NCBI RefSeq assembly: GCF_001425825.1
Contig: NZ_LMDM01000017.1
Location: 1 to 64,000, forward strand
Source of the DNA: Rhizobacter sp. Root1238
Lineage (GTDB): Bacteria; Pseudomonadota; Gammaproteobacteria; Burkholderiales; Burkholderiaceae_C
Length of the DNA: 64,000 bases
Reading direction: 5' to 3'
The notes below the pieces were generated by a model. The model made no database searches. It saw nothing but the letters and a program-made list of their open reading frames with translations, and was not told the DNA's origin. How positions within the stretch are numbered: position 1 is the first letter of the stretch; every line of letters starts with the position of its first letter. The position numbers and the translations under genes were made by a program. Shown here in pieces: positions 25,514-34,526 of this stretch.

Positions 25514-27430
25514 CTACCTGGAAGGAAGGGCGGATGGGGCAGGCGTGTGCAGGCGCCGGAAGCTGACGGCCATCTCGGCCTGCCAGAACGGCAGCGGACT
25601 GGCCGAATCGATGCGCAGTTCGCGCACGCCGCGGCGTGCGTCGATGCGGCCGTCGAACAGCGCGGCGACGTCGGCGGTGGTGGCCAGCAGCGGCGACAGC
25701 ACGAAGCCGGTCTCCATCATGCCGGCGTTCACGCGGTAGGTGGCCTGCGTGCCGTCGGCCAGCGTCACCCGCATCGACAGCGGCGGCGGCTTGTACAGCA
25801 GCGCGCGCAGCCGGCCTGCCCAGGTCGGGCGCACGACGATCTCGGTGAACAGCGGCAGGGCGTCCGGCACCGCGACCGGCTCGCCCAGCCGCGCCGCGAG
25901 CGTCACCGGCGCGTCGTAGCGGCTGGCCGCCTGCCGCTGCGGCCGGGCCTTCAGCACCAGCCAGGTCGACAGCGGCTGCGCCGGTTCGTAGTTGTCGAGC
26001 AGCGCCGGCAGGCTCAGCCCGTCGTCCATCGCGGGCAGCCGCTCGTCGATGGTCTGCAGCCGGTACAGCAGCTGGCGCGGCGCCGACGGGCCGCGCAGGT
26101 GGGCCTCGTTCAGGCGCGCGAGCGCCGGCGTGTAGGCCGAGTAGCTCTGCAGCACCGGGCGCGGTTTCCACGGCAGGCCCTGCGCCAGCAGGCAGAAGTG
26201 GTCGAACGAGTACACGTCGGTGTCGACCGGCGCGACACCGTCGAGTCCGCAGTGCGTGGCGCCTTGGCGCAGCCGCGTGGCGTAGCGCCGCGACCAGTCC
26301 GACGCATCGAATCCGGCGGTGCGCAGCGCCAGCGGGTTCGAGGTGGCGCCGCCGACGGCGGTTCGCCCGTCGGTCGCGCGGCGGGCGGCGTTGACGCCGC
26401 ACAGCAGCGCGGTGCTCGCCAGCGCGACCAGCAGCCAGCGGCTGCGGTACTGCGTCGGCGGCAGCAGCGGCCAGGTCAGGCCGAGCGCAGCCACCAGGTT
26501 GGCCAGCGCGATCTGTGCGTGCACGTCGTGCCGCACGAAGCCCGCCTTGAACGACAGGAACAGGAACACCGCCGTGATGGCCAGTGCGCCGAGCCGCAGA
26601 CCTCGCGGCAGCGAGCCTTGCGATGCCAGGGCGGCCAGCAGCAGCAGCGCCGGCACGCCGAAGAGCCACAGCTCGCGCGACGGGCCGTTCACCGCCATGC
26701 CCTCGCTGTAGCCGGAGACGATCTCGCGCAGGCTCAGCAGGTAGCCCGGCAGGTCGGGCAGCGCCTGGCCGGCCGCGCACCAGAACGCAGCGAGGGCGGC
26801 CAGCGGGCAGGCCAGGTTGAGCGCAGCCAGGCCGATGCGGCGGGCCTGCAGCAACGCGGCGGCCGAGAGCAGTGCGGCGACGGCGCACAGCAGCGCCAAC
26901 GTGCCCTTCACCAGCGGCAGCAACCCGAACGAGATCCAGGCCAGCACCAGCACCGGCAACGCCCAGCGGGGCGGGCGCTCGCCGTGCAGCCACGACAGCA
27001 CGGTCAGCGTCACCAGCAGCGGCAGCGCCAGCAGCAGGCTGTCGGTTCCGCCGAGCAACAGGAAGAACGCGAGGCAGACGATGGCCGGCCAGCGGCCCGC
27101 GGGCCGGCGCAGCAGCACCGCCAGGCAGGCCACGAACACCGCCGCGAGCAGCGCCGAGCCCGCGAACATGCGCGCTGCTGTCGCGGGGGTGTAGGTGTGG
27201 GTGAACACGCTGGCATACGGGCCGAAGGTGAACACGATGTCGCGGCCGAATACCAGCCCGCGCGCGACCGCCTGGTTCAACGCGAGGATCCAGGAGCCGT
27301 CCACGTCGTTGCGCGGCATGAACGGCGACAGCGGCACATAGGCGTCGACGGCCAGCACCGCCAGCAGCGCGAGCCCGAGCCACGGCAGCGTGCGCCGCAG
27401 GGCCTGTGCGTCGTGCGGCCGCCAGTCCAT
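25514..27430 (-). CDS. large GT-C-like integral membrane protein, possible polyprenyl-phosphate-sugar glycosyltransferase
   Basis: 638 aa. A loop after the first helix has the acidic DVDGSW motif (about residue 42), then some ten or eleven membrane helices to about residue 380, then a soluble C-terminal domain of about 250 residues with beta-rich segments. This topology (acidic first periplasmic loop, many helices, C-terminal soluble domain) is that of GT-C glycosyltransferases using lipid-phosphate sugars, such as arabinofuranosyl- and mannosyltransferases. No specific family was recognised by eye. Its start overlaps the SDR stop (ATGA). A role in transferring the sugar made by the neighbouring genes is a context inference. 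Confidence 0.6.
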   Translation of the reverse strand: MDWRPHDAQALRRTLPWLGLALLAVLAVDAYVPLSPFMPRNDVDGSWILALNQAVARGLVFGRDIVFTFGPYASVFTHTYTPATAARMFAGSALLAAVFVACLAVLLRRPAGRWPAIVCLAFFLLLGGTDSLLLALPLLVTLTVLSWLHGERPPRWALPVLVLAWISFGLLPLVKGTLALLCAVAALLSAAALLQARRIGLAALNLACPLAALAAFWCAAGQALPDLPGYLLSLREIVSGYSEGMAVNGPSRELWLFGVPALLLLAALASQGSLPRGLRLGALAITAVFLFLSFKAGFVRHDVHAQIALANLVAALGLTWPLLPPTQYRSRWLLVALASTALLCGVNAARRATDGRTAVGGATSNPLALRTAGFDASDWSRRYATRLRQGATHCGLDGVAPVDTDVYSFDHFCLLAQGLPWKPRPVLQSYSAYTPALARLNEAHLRGPSAPRQLLYRLQTIDERLPAMDDGLSLPALLDNYEPAQPLSTWLVLKARPQRQAASRYDAPVTLAARLGEPVAVPDALPLFTEIVVRPTWAGRLRALLYKPPPLSMRVTLADGTQATYRVNAGMMETGFVLSPLLATTADVAALFDGRIDARRGVRELRIDSASPLPFWQAEMAVSFRRLHTPAPSALPSR

Positions 27431-28173
27431 CAGATGTCCATCCGGTTGAACACCGCACGCGGCAGGTGGCGGATCACCATCATGATCAGCGCCCACTTGC
27501 CCGGCGCGTACACCACCGGCGAGCCGGCGTCGATGCCGCGCAGGATGCGCGCTGCCACCGCGCGCGGATCGGCGAGCTTCGCACCCTTCGCGCGCAGGGC
27601 CGCGGTCATCGGCGTGTCGGTCGGCCCGGGCTTGACCAGCACCACGCGCACCGCGGTGGCCGCCAGCCGGTGCTGCAGGCCTTGCGCATAGCGCGTCACC
27701 AGCCCCTTGGCGGCGCCGTACACGTAGTTCGACTTGCGCCCGCGGTCGCCGGCCACCGAGCCGATCAGCGCGACCGTGCCGCGCCCGGCACGCAGCATCG
27801 GCGCGACGAAGGCCTCGGCGAACAGCACCGGCGAGACGCCGTTGACCTGCAGCGCTTCCAGGTTGGCGCCGAGGTCGGACTGGCAGCCGGCCTGGTCGGG
27901 CAGCGAGCCGTGCGCGATCAGCACGATGTCGGGCACGCCGTCGGCGACCGCGTCGTCGACCGCACGCGCGATGGCCGAGGGTTCCAGGAAATCGCAAACC
28001 GCGACCCGCAGCGTCGAGGCGGGGCTGCGCACCCGCAGGTCGGCGGCGACGGTTTCGGTGCGCGCGGCATCGCGCGCGAGCAGCGTCAGGTGCACCGGGC
28101 CGGCCTCGGCCCACAGGCGTGCGCAGTGCTGCGCGATGCCGGAGGTGGCTCCGACGATGACGATTCGCTTCAT
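27430..28173 (-). CDS. short-chain dehydrogenase, DprE2-like (decaprenylphosphoryl-2-keto-ribose reductase type)
   Basis: 247 aa classical SDR: TGxxxGIA-type VGATSGIAQHCA, NNAG-equivalent IAHGSLPD, catalytic Ser in IGSVAGDRG, and Y-x3-K in YVYGAAKG. The C-terminal membrane-associating segment (KWALIMMVIRHLPRAVFNRM) is like that of DprE2. The gene directly follows the DprE1-like oxidase (4-base overlap). In mycobacteria DprE1 oxidises the 2'-OH of decaprenylphosphoryl-ribose and DprE2 reduces it to arabinose. The pairing here suggests the same epimerisation. Confidence 0.82.
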   Translation of the reverse strand: MKRIVIVGATSGIAQHCARLWAEAGPVHLTLLARDAARTETVAADLRVRSPASTLRVAVCDFLEPSAIARAVDDAVADGVPDIVLIAHGSLPDQAGCQSDLGANLEALQVNGVSPVLFAEAFVAPMLRAGRGTVALIGSVAGDRGRKSNYVYGAAKGLVTRYAQGLQHRLAATAVRVVLVKPGPTDTPMTAALRAKGAKLADPRAVAARILRGIDAGSPVVYAPGKWALIMMVIRHLPRAVFNRMDI

Positions 28174-29471
28174 TGCAACCCCAGGCGCCGCGACTGTGCG
28201 GACGCAAACTTGCCGATGGCATGCCAGCGCTCGCGCACGGCCTCGAATTCTTCCCAGCGCGGGTAGCCGGCCCTGAAGGTGGCCGCGCTCATCCGCGCGT
28301 CCTTGGCCAGGTAGTGCCGGCCGCCGTGGTCGAGCACGACCCGGTCGAGCGCATCGAGCAGCGCGAACACCGCCGGCTCGGCCTTGAAGTCCACCGCCAG
28401 CGTCCAGCCTTCGCGCGGGAACGACAGCGGGTGGTCGTTGCCCGGGCCGAAGGCCTTCAGCACCGCCAGGAAGGCGCCGACGCCGGCGCCGCCGATGCGT
28501 TCCAGCACCTCGCGCAGCCCGCGTGCACCGGCTTCGCGCGGCAGCACGAACTGGTACTGCACGAAGCCCTGGCGGCCATAGAGCCGGTTCCAGTCGGCCA
28601 GCGCGTCCAGCGGGTAGAAATAGGGCTCGAGCGGGACGCGGCGCGTGTGCCGCGGGCCGCGCACGCGCTGGTAGTAAAGCTCGTTGAAGGCCTGGCCGGC
28701 CAGCCGCGACATCAGCGCCGACGGCAGGTCGACCGGCACCGGGCGCGGCGCGTGCGGCTGCACCTGCAGCGGCCCGTCGCCGGCATGCTCGCCCAGCATC
28801 AGCAGCGAGCGCCCGAGCGCGGCGCCGCGCGCCAGGCAGTCGATCCAGGCGACGGAATAGGGCGATGGCGCATGCGCGTCGAACGCGGCGAGCACGCCGT
28901 CGAGATCGGGCAGCTTCAGGGTCGTCTCGACGATCTCGCTGCCGGCGATGCGTTTCAGGCGCAGGCCGGCCGACAGGATCACGCCGGTCAGGCCCATGCC
29001 GCCGCAGGTGGCCGCGAACAGCTCGGCGTGCTCCGCCGGCGAGGCGCGCAGCCGTTCGCCGTTGCCCAGCAACAGGTCGACGTGCGTGACGTGGCGGCTG
29101 AAGCTGCCGTCGAGGTGGTGGTTCTTGCCATGCACGTCGCTCGCGATCGCGCCGCCCACGGTGACGAAACGCGTGCCGGGCGTGACCGGCAGGAACCAGC
29201 CGCGCGGCACGAACACGCGCAGCAGGTCGGCCAGCGGCGTACCGGCCGCGCACTGCAGCTCGCCGGTGGCCTCGTCGAACGACTGCAGCGTGTCGAGGTG
29301 GCGGGTGCACAGCATCTGCGCCGCGAGGCTGCTGTCGCCGTAGCTGCGGCCAAGGCCTCGCGCGATCAGGCCGCCCGGTGCCGCCAGCAGCCGCGCGCAG
29401 TCGTCGGCGCTGGCCGGATACCGCAGCTCGGCGTCGATGCGCGGGTAGCGCCCCCAGCCGCTGGCGTTCAT
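28170..29471 (-). CDS. FAD-dependent oxidase, DprE1-like (decaprenylphosphoryl-ribose 2'-oxidase type)
   Basis: 433 aa. The N-terminal FAD-binding PCMH domain has ARGLGRSYGDSS, LLRVFVPRGWFLPVTPGTRFVTVGGAIASDVHGKNHH and GGMGLTGVI, all signatures of DprE1-type oxidases. The C-terminal D-arabinono-1,4-lactone-oxidase-like domain has FVQYQFVLPRE and GRHYLAKDARM. It lies between the UbiA gene and the SDR gene with 4-base overlaps on both sides. Predicted to oxidise a polyprenyl-phosphate-linked ribose at C2. Confidence 0.85.
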   Translation of the reverse strand: MNASGWGRYPRIDAELRYPASADDCARLLAAPGGLIARGLGRSYGDSSLAAQMLCTRHLDTLQSFDEATGELQCAAGTPLADLLRVFVPRGWFLPVTPGTRFVTVGGAIASDVHGKNHHLDGSFSRHVTHVDLLLGNGERLRASPAEHAELFAATCGGMGLTGVILSAGLRLKRIAGSEIVETTLKLPDLDGVLAAFDAHAPSPYSVAWIDCLARGAALGRSLLMLGEHAGDGPLQVQPHAPRPVPVDLPSALMSRLAGQAFNELYYQRVRGPRHTRRVPLEPYFYPLDALADWNRLYGRQGFVQYQFVLPREAGARGLREVLERIGGAGVGAFLAVLKAFGPGNDHPLSFPREGWTLAVDFKAEPAVFALLDALDRVVLDHGGRHYLAKDARMSAATFRAGYPRWEEFEAVRERWHAIGKFASAQSRRLGLQ

Positions 29472-30925
29472 GGCACCAGCGTGGCCAGCGCGAACACGCC
29501 GGCCAGGCACACGCCGATCGCCCAGCTGACGCGGTCGGTCAGCGCGAAGACGATCGGGTCGTCGTGCATCTGGCCGCGGTGCGCGATCAGCCAGGTGCGC
29601 GAGATCCAGTACAGCAGCAGCGGGCAAGCCAGCCAGATGAACTTCGGCGACGCGTACAACTCGGCGGTGTGCGGGTCCTGGATGTACAGCGCCAGCACCA
29701 GCACCGCGATGTAGCCGGTGGCGCTGCCGAAGCTCGACACGATCTCCAGGTCGCTGGCGTGGTAGCCGCGGCCGCGCAGCGGGCCCTCGCGGCCGTCCTG
29801 GCGGGCGTCCGCGAGTTCGCTGAAGCGCTTGACGAAGGCCAGGCTGCAGAAGATGAACACCGAGAAGCTCAGCAGCCAGAACGACAGCGGCAACTGCAGC
29901 GCGGCGGTGCCGGCAATGATGCGCAGCGTGTACAGGCCGGCCAGCAGCATCACGTCGAGCAGTGCGACCTGCTTGAGCCGCAGCGAGTAGGCGAGCGTCA
30001 GCCCGAGGTAGATCGCGAGGGTCGCGGTGAAGGCCGGCGCGAGCAGCGTGGCCGACAGCGTGAAGGCCGCGACGGCCAGCAGTGGCGCGAGGCACCAGCC
30101 GTGCAGCAGGCTCACGTCGCCGGCCGCGAAGGGCCGGCGGCGCTTGCGCGGGTGGTGGCGGTCGTCGGCGATGTCGATCAGGTCGTTGCCGATGTAGACA
30201 CTCGACGCGGCCAGCCCGAAGGCCACGAAGGCGAGCATCGACTGCAGCAGCAGCTCGGCATGGCCGTAGCCGTGCGACGCGAGCAGCGGCACGAAGATCA
30301 GCGTGTTCTTCAGCCACTGGTGCGGCCGCAGCGCGCGCCACAGCGCCTGCCAAGCGGGGGGCTGGTCGGTGGGCCAGACCGTGCCGACTTCGGCGACGGC
30401 GCGCGCCCGCTTCACCAGCGAGGCCGCGTCGCTGACGACATGCGCCGTGCGGGCCGCGGACCACACGGCGAGGTCGGCTGCGTCGTTGCCGATGTAGTCG
30501 AAGCCCTTGTCGCCATAGCGGGCGACCAGCAGATCGCGCTTGCGTCCGGCTTTCAGGTTGAGTTCGCCATCGCTCGCGAGCACCGCCTCGAACAGGCCGA
30601 GGTGTCGCGCCACCGGCTCGGCCAGCGCCTGGTGGCTGGCGGTCGCCAGCACGATGCGCCGCCCGCCGGCATGCTGTTCGCGCAGCCAGGCGAGCAGCGG
30701 CTCGTGGTACGGCAGCGAGGCGGCGTCGAGCTCGACCGCATCCGCCAGCCCGGCCTTCAGCGCCGCGCGCCCGTGCCGCAGCCAGCCGAGCATCGACAGG
30801 CTGCGCAGCGGCTGCCGGGTCACCAGGCGATTCGCGCTCTCGACCAGCAGGTCGGTCTTGATCAGCGTTCCGTCGAGGTCGACGACCAGCGGGATATCGT
30901 TCGGCAGGGGGAGCGGGGTGGGCAT
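29468..30925 (-). CDS. HAD phosphatase-UbiA prenyltransferase fusion (DPPR synthase type)
   Basis: 485 aa from ATG 30925 (a GTG at 30988 is possible). The N-terminal HAD domain has LVVDLDGTLIKTDLL, ATASHQALAEP and a C-terminal DYIGNDAADLAVW motif. From about residue 200 follows a UbiA prenyltransferase with NDLIDIADDRHHPRKRRRPFAAG (Asp-rich NDxxDxxxD motif, typical of decaprenyl-phosphate phosphoribosyltransferase) and about eight membrane helices. The UbiA half would transfer phosphoribosyl to polyprenyl phosphate; the HAD half could remove the 5-phosphate. First gene of the operon, feeding the DprE1/DprE2-like pair. Confidence 0.85.
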   Translation of the reverse strand: MPTPLPLPNDIPLVVDLDGTLIKTDLLVESANRLVTRQPLRSLSMLGWLRHGRAALKAGLADAVELDAASLPYHEPLLAWLREQHAGGRRIVLATASHQALAEPVARHLGLFEAVLASDGELNLKAGRKRDLLVARYGDKGFDYIGNDAADLAVWSAARTAHVVSDAASLVKRARAVAEVGTVWPTDQPPAWQALWRALRPHQWLKNTLIFVPLLASHGYGHAELLLQSMLAFVAFGLAASSVYIGNDLIDIADDRHHPRKRRRPFAAGDVSLLHGWCLAPLLAVAAFTLSATLLAPAFTATLAIYLGLTLAYSLRLKQVALLDVMLLAGLYTLRIIAGTAALQLPLSFWLLSFSVFIFCSLAFVKRFSELADARQDGREGPLRGRGYHASDLEIVSSFGSATGYIAVLVLALYIQDPHTAELYASPKFIWLACPLLLYWISRTWLIAHRGQMHDDPIVFALTDRVSWAIGVCLAGVFALATLVP

Positions 30926-31073
30926 CGGGGTCGCAAGGGCAGGCAAAGGCGCTCGGATCCGGGCCGAAGGCGCCGGAATTGTAGTCACACGATGTATCGA
31001 CCCGGCGCTGCGTAAGTCGCCGGTAAGTCGACCGACGGAACCATCGCGGCTTCCTCATTGGATCCACTTCACC

Positions 31074-31859
31074 ATGCTGAAACCCACCTTGCTTCGTTCA
31101 CTCGCCCTGTCCCTGCTCGCCCTGTCTGCCGCCCCGCTGGTCATGGCGCAGCCGCAGCCGGGGGAGGACCAGCCCGCACCGCCGCCTTCGGGCTGGGGCC
31201 TGGGCATCGGCGTCGGCTGGCAGCGGCCGGCGTATGCGGGCGCCGAGAACAAGACCCGGGTGCTGCCGCTGGTCAGCTTCGAGAACGAATACGTGCGCGT
31301 GCTGGGCCTGGGCGCCGACCTGAAGCTGCCGAGCGCCGGGCCGGTGTCGTTCGCGGTGCGCGCGCGCTATGCGCTGGGGGACGGCTACGAGTCGGACGAT
31401 GCGCCGATCCTCAACGGCATGGAAGAGCGCAAGCCGAGCTTCTGGCTGGGCGGCGCGGTGCAGTGGCGCACCGACTACGCCAAGCTGTCGGCCGAGGTGT
31501 CGGGCGACGCGTCGTCGCACAGCAAGGGCACCGAGGCGCGCCTCGGGGTGGAGCACGACTTCCGCTTCGGGCGCTTCATGTTCACGCCGCGCGTCGTCGC
31601 GGTGTGGCGCGACGCGAAGTACGTCGACTACTACTACGGCGTGCGGCCCGAGGAAGCCACCAGCTTCCGGCCGGCCTACGAGGGACAGGCCACGACCAAT
31701 GCCGAGGTCGGCCTGCGCACCTTCTACGGGTTCTCGCAGCGCGACGGCGCGTTCCTCGACGTCAGCGCCACCGCGCTCGGCTCGGGCATCAAGAACAGCC
31801 CGCTGGTCGACCGCCGCACGCTGCCGGCCGTGCGCCTGGGTTACCTTTACCGCTTCTGA
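31074..31859 (+). CDS. MipA/OmpV-family outer membrane protein
   Basis: 261 aa with a signal peptide (LLRSLALSLLALSAAPLVMA-QP) and a beta-barrel pattern of alternating residues: GWGLGIGVGWQRPAYAGAENKTRVLPLVSFENEY, repeated aromatic-rich strands, ending in Phe (RLGYLYRF) as expected for outer membrane proteins. MipA/OmpV proteins are small outer-membrane barrels, some of them scaffolds or stress proteins. The OmpR-type regulator follows after 18 bases, suggesting co-transcription and that this two-component system senses envelope conditions. Confidence 0.85.
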   Translation: MLKPTLLRSLALSLLALSAAPLVMAQPQPGEDQPAPPPSGWGLGIGVGWQRPAYAGAENKTRVLPLVSFENEYVRVLGLGADLKLPSAGPVSFAVRARYALGDGYESDDAPILNGMEERKPSFWLGGAVQWRTDYAKLSAEVSGDASSHSKGTEARLGVEHDFRFGRFMFTPRVVAVWRDAKYVDYYYGVRPEEATSFRPAYEGQATTNAEVGLRTFYGFSQRDGAFLDVSATALGSGIKNSPLVDRRTLPAVRLGYLYRF

Positions 31860-31877
31860 ACTTCTGGTCCGTCGTCG

Positions 31878-32561
31878 ATGAACCGTGTCGTGCTGGTCGA
31901 GGACCACAGCCGCCTGGCGGCGCTGGTGGGCAAGGCCTTGTCCGGCGCGGGCATCGAGGTCGATGCCTTCGAGCGCATCGAGCCGGCCTGGCATGCGCTG
32001 GGCGAGGCCGACTATGCCGCGGTGATCGTCGACCGCGGCCTGCCCGACGGCGACGGGCTCGACCTGGTGCGCCGGCTGCGCGCGGCCGGGCAGCGCGTGC
32101 CCTGCCTGATGCTGACGGCGCGCGATGCGCTGCACGATCGCGTGTCGGGGCTGGAGGCCGGCGCCGACGACTACCTGGCCAAGCCGTTCGCGATGGAAGA
32201 GCTGGTGGCCCGCGTGCGCGCGCTGATGCGCCGGCCGGCGCAGCTGCAGAGCCTGTCGCCGGCGTTCGGCGACCTGCAACTGCGGCCCGAGGCCGGCTGC
32301 ATGAGCTGCGCTGGCGAATCGGTGACCTTGCCGCCGGCCGAACTGCAGATCATGCTCAGCCTGGTGCGCGCGGCCGGGCAGACGGTGCGGCGCAGCGCGA
32401 TGGAGCGGGCGGCCTGGGGCGTCGACGAGGCAGTGACGCCGAACGCGCTCGACGTCGCGCTGCACCGGCTGCGCAAGAAGCTGCCGGCGATCGGCTCGGC
32501 GCTGGAGATCGTCAACGTCAGGGGGCATGGCTATGCGCTTCGCGCTGCGGATTCCGTGTAG
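31878..32561 (+). CDS. OmpR-family response regulator
   Basis: 227 aa. Receiver domain with acidic pair VLVEDHSR, phosphoacceptor Asp in VIVDRGLPDGDG, Thr in MLTARD and Lys in YLAKPF. C-terminal OmpR/PhoB winged helix with NALDVALHRLRKKL and VRGHGYALRA. It overlaps the histidine kinase gene, its likely partner, by about 30 bases. Closest in style to QseB/TctD-type regulators. Confidence 0.9.
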   Translation: MNRVVLVEDHSRLAALVGKALSGAGIEVDAFERIEPAWHALGEADYAAVIVDRGLPDGDGLDLVRRLRAAGQRVPCLMLTARDALHDRVSGLEAGADDYLAKPFAMEELVARVRALMRRPAQLQSLSPAFGDLQLRPEAGCMSCAGESVTLPPAELQIMLSLVRAAGQTVRRSAMERAAWGVDEAVTPNALDVALHRLRKKLPAIGSALEIVNVRGHGYALRAADSV

Positions 32562-33927
32562 CCTCGCGGCCCAGCTGCTGCTGGCGGCCAGCGGCGGGTT
32601 GCTGGTGGTGATGCTGATGGCCGGTGCCGTGCTGGCCGCGCTGCTGATGCAGGGCCCGGCCGACGCGACGCGCCAGGGGCTGGAAGACACCGCCCGGCAC
32701 CTCGAACGCGGGCTGCGCTTCGATGCGCAGGGCCGCCCGGCGTACCTGGTGCTGAGCGAGAAGCACCAGGCGATGGTCGACGGCCTGCCGAAGGATTTCA
32801 GCTACCGCGTGCTCGACGGCCTGGGGCGCGTGCTGATGTCGGGCGAGGACGGGCCGGCCGCGCAGGTGCTGGCGATGCAGCCGGTGTCCGGCGGCGAGAC
32901 GGTCAGCGCCGCGTCGACCGGCGAAGTCACGCTGCACATCCTGAACCGGCCGGTGCACCACGACGGGCAGGACTACGTGATCCAGGTGGCCCGCAGCGAC
33001 CGGCTGGAAACGGTGCTGCGCCGGGTTGGCGGCGGCATCTTCGTGAAGGGTGGCGTCGTCGCCGCGGTGCTGGCGGTCGGCGTCTTCACCGGCGTGGTGC
33101 TGCTGACGCTGCGCCGCCTGCTGGAGCCGGTGCGGGCCGCGTCGGCGGCGGCGGCGCGCATCGGGCCGCACAACCTGAAGGCGCGGCTCGACGGGACGCG
33201 GTTGCCGCGCGAGCTGTCGCCGCTGATCGACGCCTTCAACCAGGCGCTGCAGCGGCTCGAAACCGGCTACCGCGTGCAGCAGGATTTCCTCGCCGCGGCG
33301 GCGCACGAGCTGAAGACGCCGCTGGCGCTGATCCGCGCCGAGGTCGAGCTCGACGACGCGGGCGGCGAGCGCCGCGAGCTGCTGCTGAGAGACCTGGATT
33401 TCATGGGCCGCCAGGTGCACCAGCTGTTGCACCTGGCCGAGGTCAGCGAGGCGCAGAACTACATCTTCGAGCCGACCGACGTGGCCAGCACCGTGGCCGA
33501 TGCGGCCGGGCAGCTGGAGCGGCTGGCCGGGCGCCATGCGGTGGCGCTGCAGGTGCAGCGGCCGGACGCGGCGGTGCGGCTGCAGGCCGACGCCGGTGCC
33601 TTGTTCATCCTGGTGAAGAACCTGGCCGAGAACGCGATCCTGCATTCGCCGCCCGGCGCGGTCGTGACGCTCGCCGTCGACGCGCAGGGCTTGCGCGTAC
33701 GCGACCGCGGCCCGGGCATTCCGGCGGCCGACCTGCCGCGGCTGTTCGAGCGCTTCTGGCGCGGCAGCGGCAGCGCGCACCAGGGCGCGGGGCTCGGGCT
33801 GTCGATCTGCCGCGAGATCGCGCGGGCCCACGGCTGGACGCTGGCGGCCGCCAATGCGCCAGGCGGTGCCGAATTCAGCCTGAGCTTCGCGGGCTTCGCC
33901 GACCCTCAGGGCGCCAGCAGGATGTAG
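32533..33927 (+). CDS. sensor histidine kinase
   Basis: About 464 aa; ATG 32533 has AGGGGG eight bases upstream (an in-frame ATG at 32527 lies too close). First helix LAAQLLLAASGGLLVVMLMAGAVLAALLM, a periplasmic domain, a second helix (GGVVAAVLAVGVFTGVVLLTL) and a HAMP. The H-box is DFLAAAAHELKTPLALIRAEVEL; the N-box is NLAENAILHSP; G-boxes are RDRGPGIP and GAGLGLSI. QseC-like size and layout. Pairs with the response regulator upstream; the signal is unknown. Confidence 0.88.
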   Translation: MRFALRIPCSLAAQLLLAASGGLLVVMLMAGAVLAALLMQGPADATRQGLEDTARHLERGLRFDAQGRPAYLVLSEKHQAMVDGLPKDFSYRVLDGLGRVLMSGEDGPAAQVLAMQPVSGGETVSAASTGEVTLHILNRPVHHDGQDYVIQVARSDRLETVLRRVGGGIFVKGGVVAAVLAVGVFTGVVLLTLRRLLEPVRAASAAAARIGPHNLKARLDGTRLPRELSPLIDAFNQALQRLETGYRVQQDFLAAAAHELKTPLALIRAEVELDDAGGERRELLLRDLDFMGRQVHQLLHLAEVSEAQNYIFEPTDVASTVADAAGQLERLAGRHAVALQVQRPDAAVRLQADAGALFILVKNLAENAILHSPPGAVVTLAVDAQGLRVRDRGPGIPAADLPRLFERFWRGSGSAHQGAGLGLSICREIARAHGWTLAAANAPGGAEFSLSFAGFADPQGASRM

Positions 33928-34418
33928 TCGGCGGTGTACGGCACCCGCTCGGTGCGGCCCAGGCTGGCGGCATCGCAACTCGCGGCCGGCACTGCGCCGC
34001 CGGCGGTGTTGACGCGCTGCACGCTGGTGATCTTCGCGAGCCGCCCCGGACCGCCGACCGAGCGCGTCGACAGCAGCAGCCACGGGATCGCGCCGGCCAG
34101 CGGCGCATCGGCACGCGACTTCACGGTGCCGATGATGCGGCTGCCGTCGGCCGCCTCCCAGTGCGGGCCGGCATAGTGCCGGCCGGCCGGCGCGCCCTGC
34201 GTGTCGAGCAGGTCGGCTTCGGGCGCGACGAACACCCATTCGGTGCCGGTGCCGCCGACCTTGTTGCGGCATTCGTAGATCTGCACGCCGCGGGCGGCCA
34301 GCCGTTCGACGACGTGCTCGCCGGCCGGCACCAGGTTGGCCGGCACCGCGATGCCGGCCGGTTGCGAGGCGCAGGCCACCAGCGCGACGGCGCCGAGGCA
34401 GGACGAGAGCTTGTACAT
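33906..34418 (-). CDS. DUF3455 family lipoprotein-like protein
   Basis: 170 aa with a lipoprotein-like signal (CLGAVALVACASQP; Cys after LVA). The DUF3455 pattern is clear: VPAGEHVVERLAARGVQIYECR, WVFVAPEADLLDTQG, GRHYAGPHWEAADGSRIIGTV and IPWLLLSTRSVGGPG. Two Cys may form a disulfide. Function of the family is unknown. Convergent with the kinase gene, sharing 22 bases at the 3' end. Confidence 0.82.
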   Translation of the reverse strand: MYKLSSCLGAVALVACASQPAGIAVPANLVPAGEHVVERLAARGVQIYECRNKVGGTGTEWVFVAPEADLLDTQGAPAGRHYAGPHWEAADGSRIIGTVKSRADAPLAGAIPWLLLSTRSVGGPGRLAKITSVQRVNTAGGAVPAASCDAASLGRTERVPYTADYILLAP

Positions 34419-34526
34419 GGGCGTTCTCCTGTGACGAAATCGAAATGAAACGTAGCAGATGCGGCGATCCGCGCCGGAGCCAGGGTCGTAAGCTCGGCGC
34501 GACCGTCGTTGACGGAAGGGGAAACT

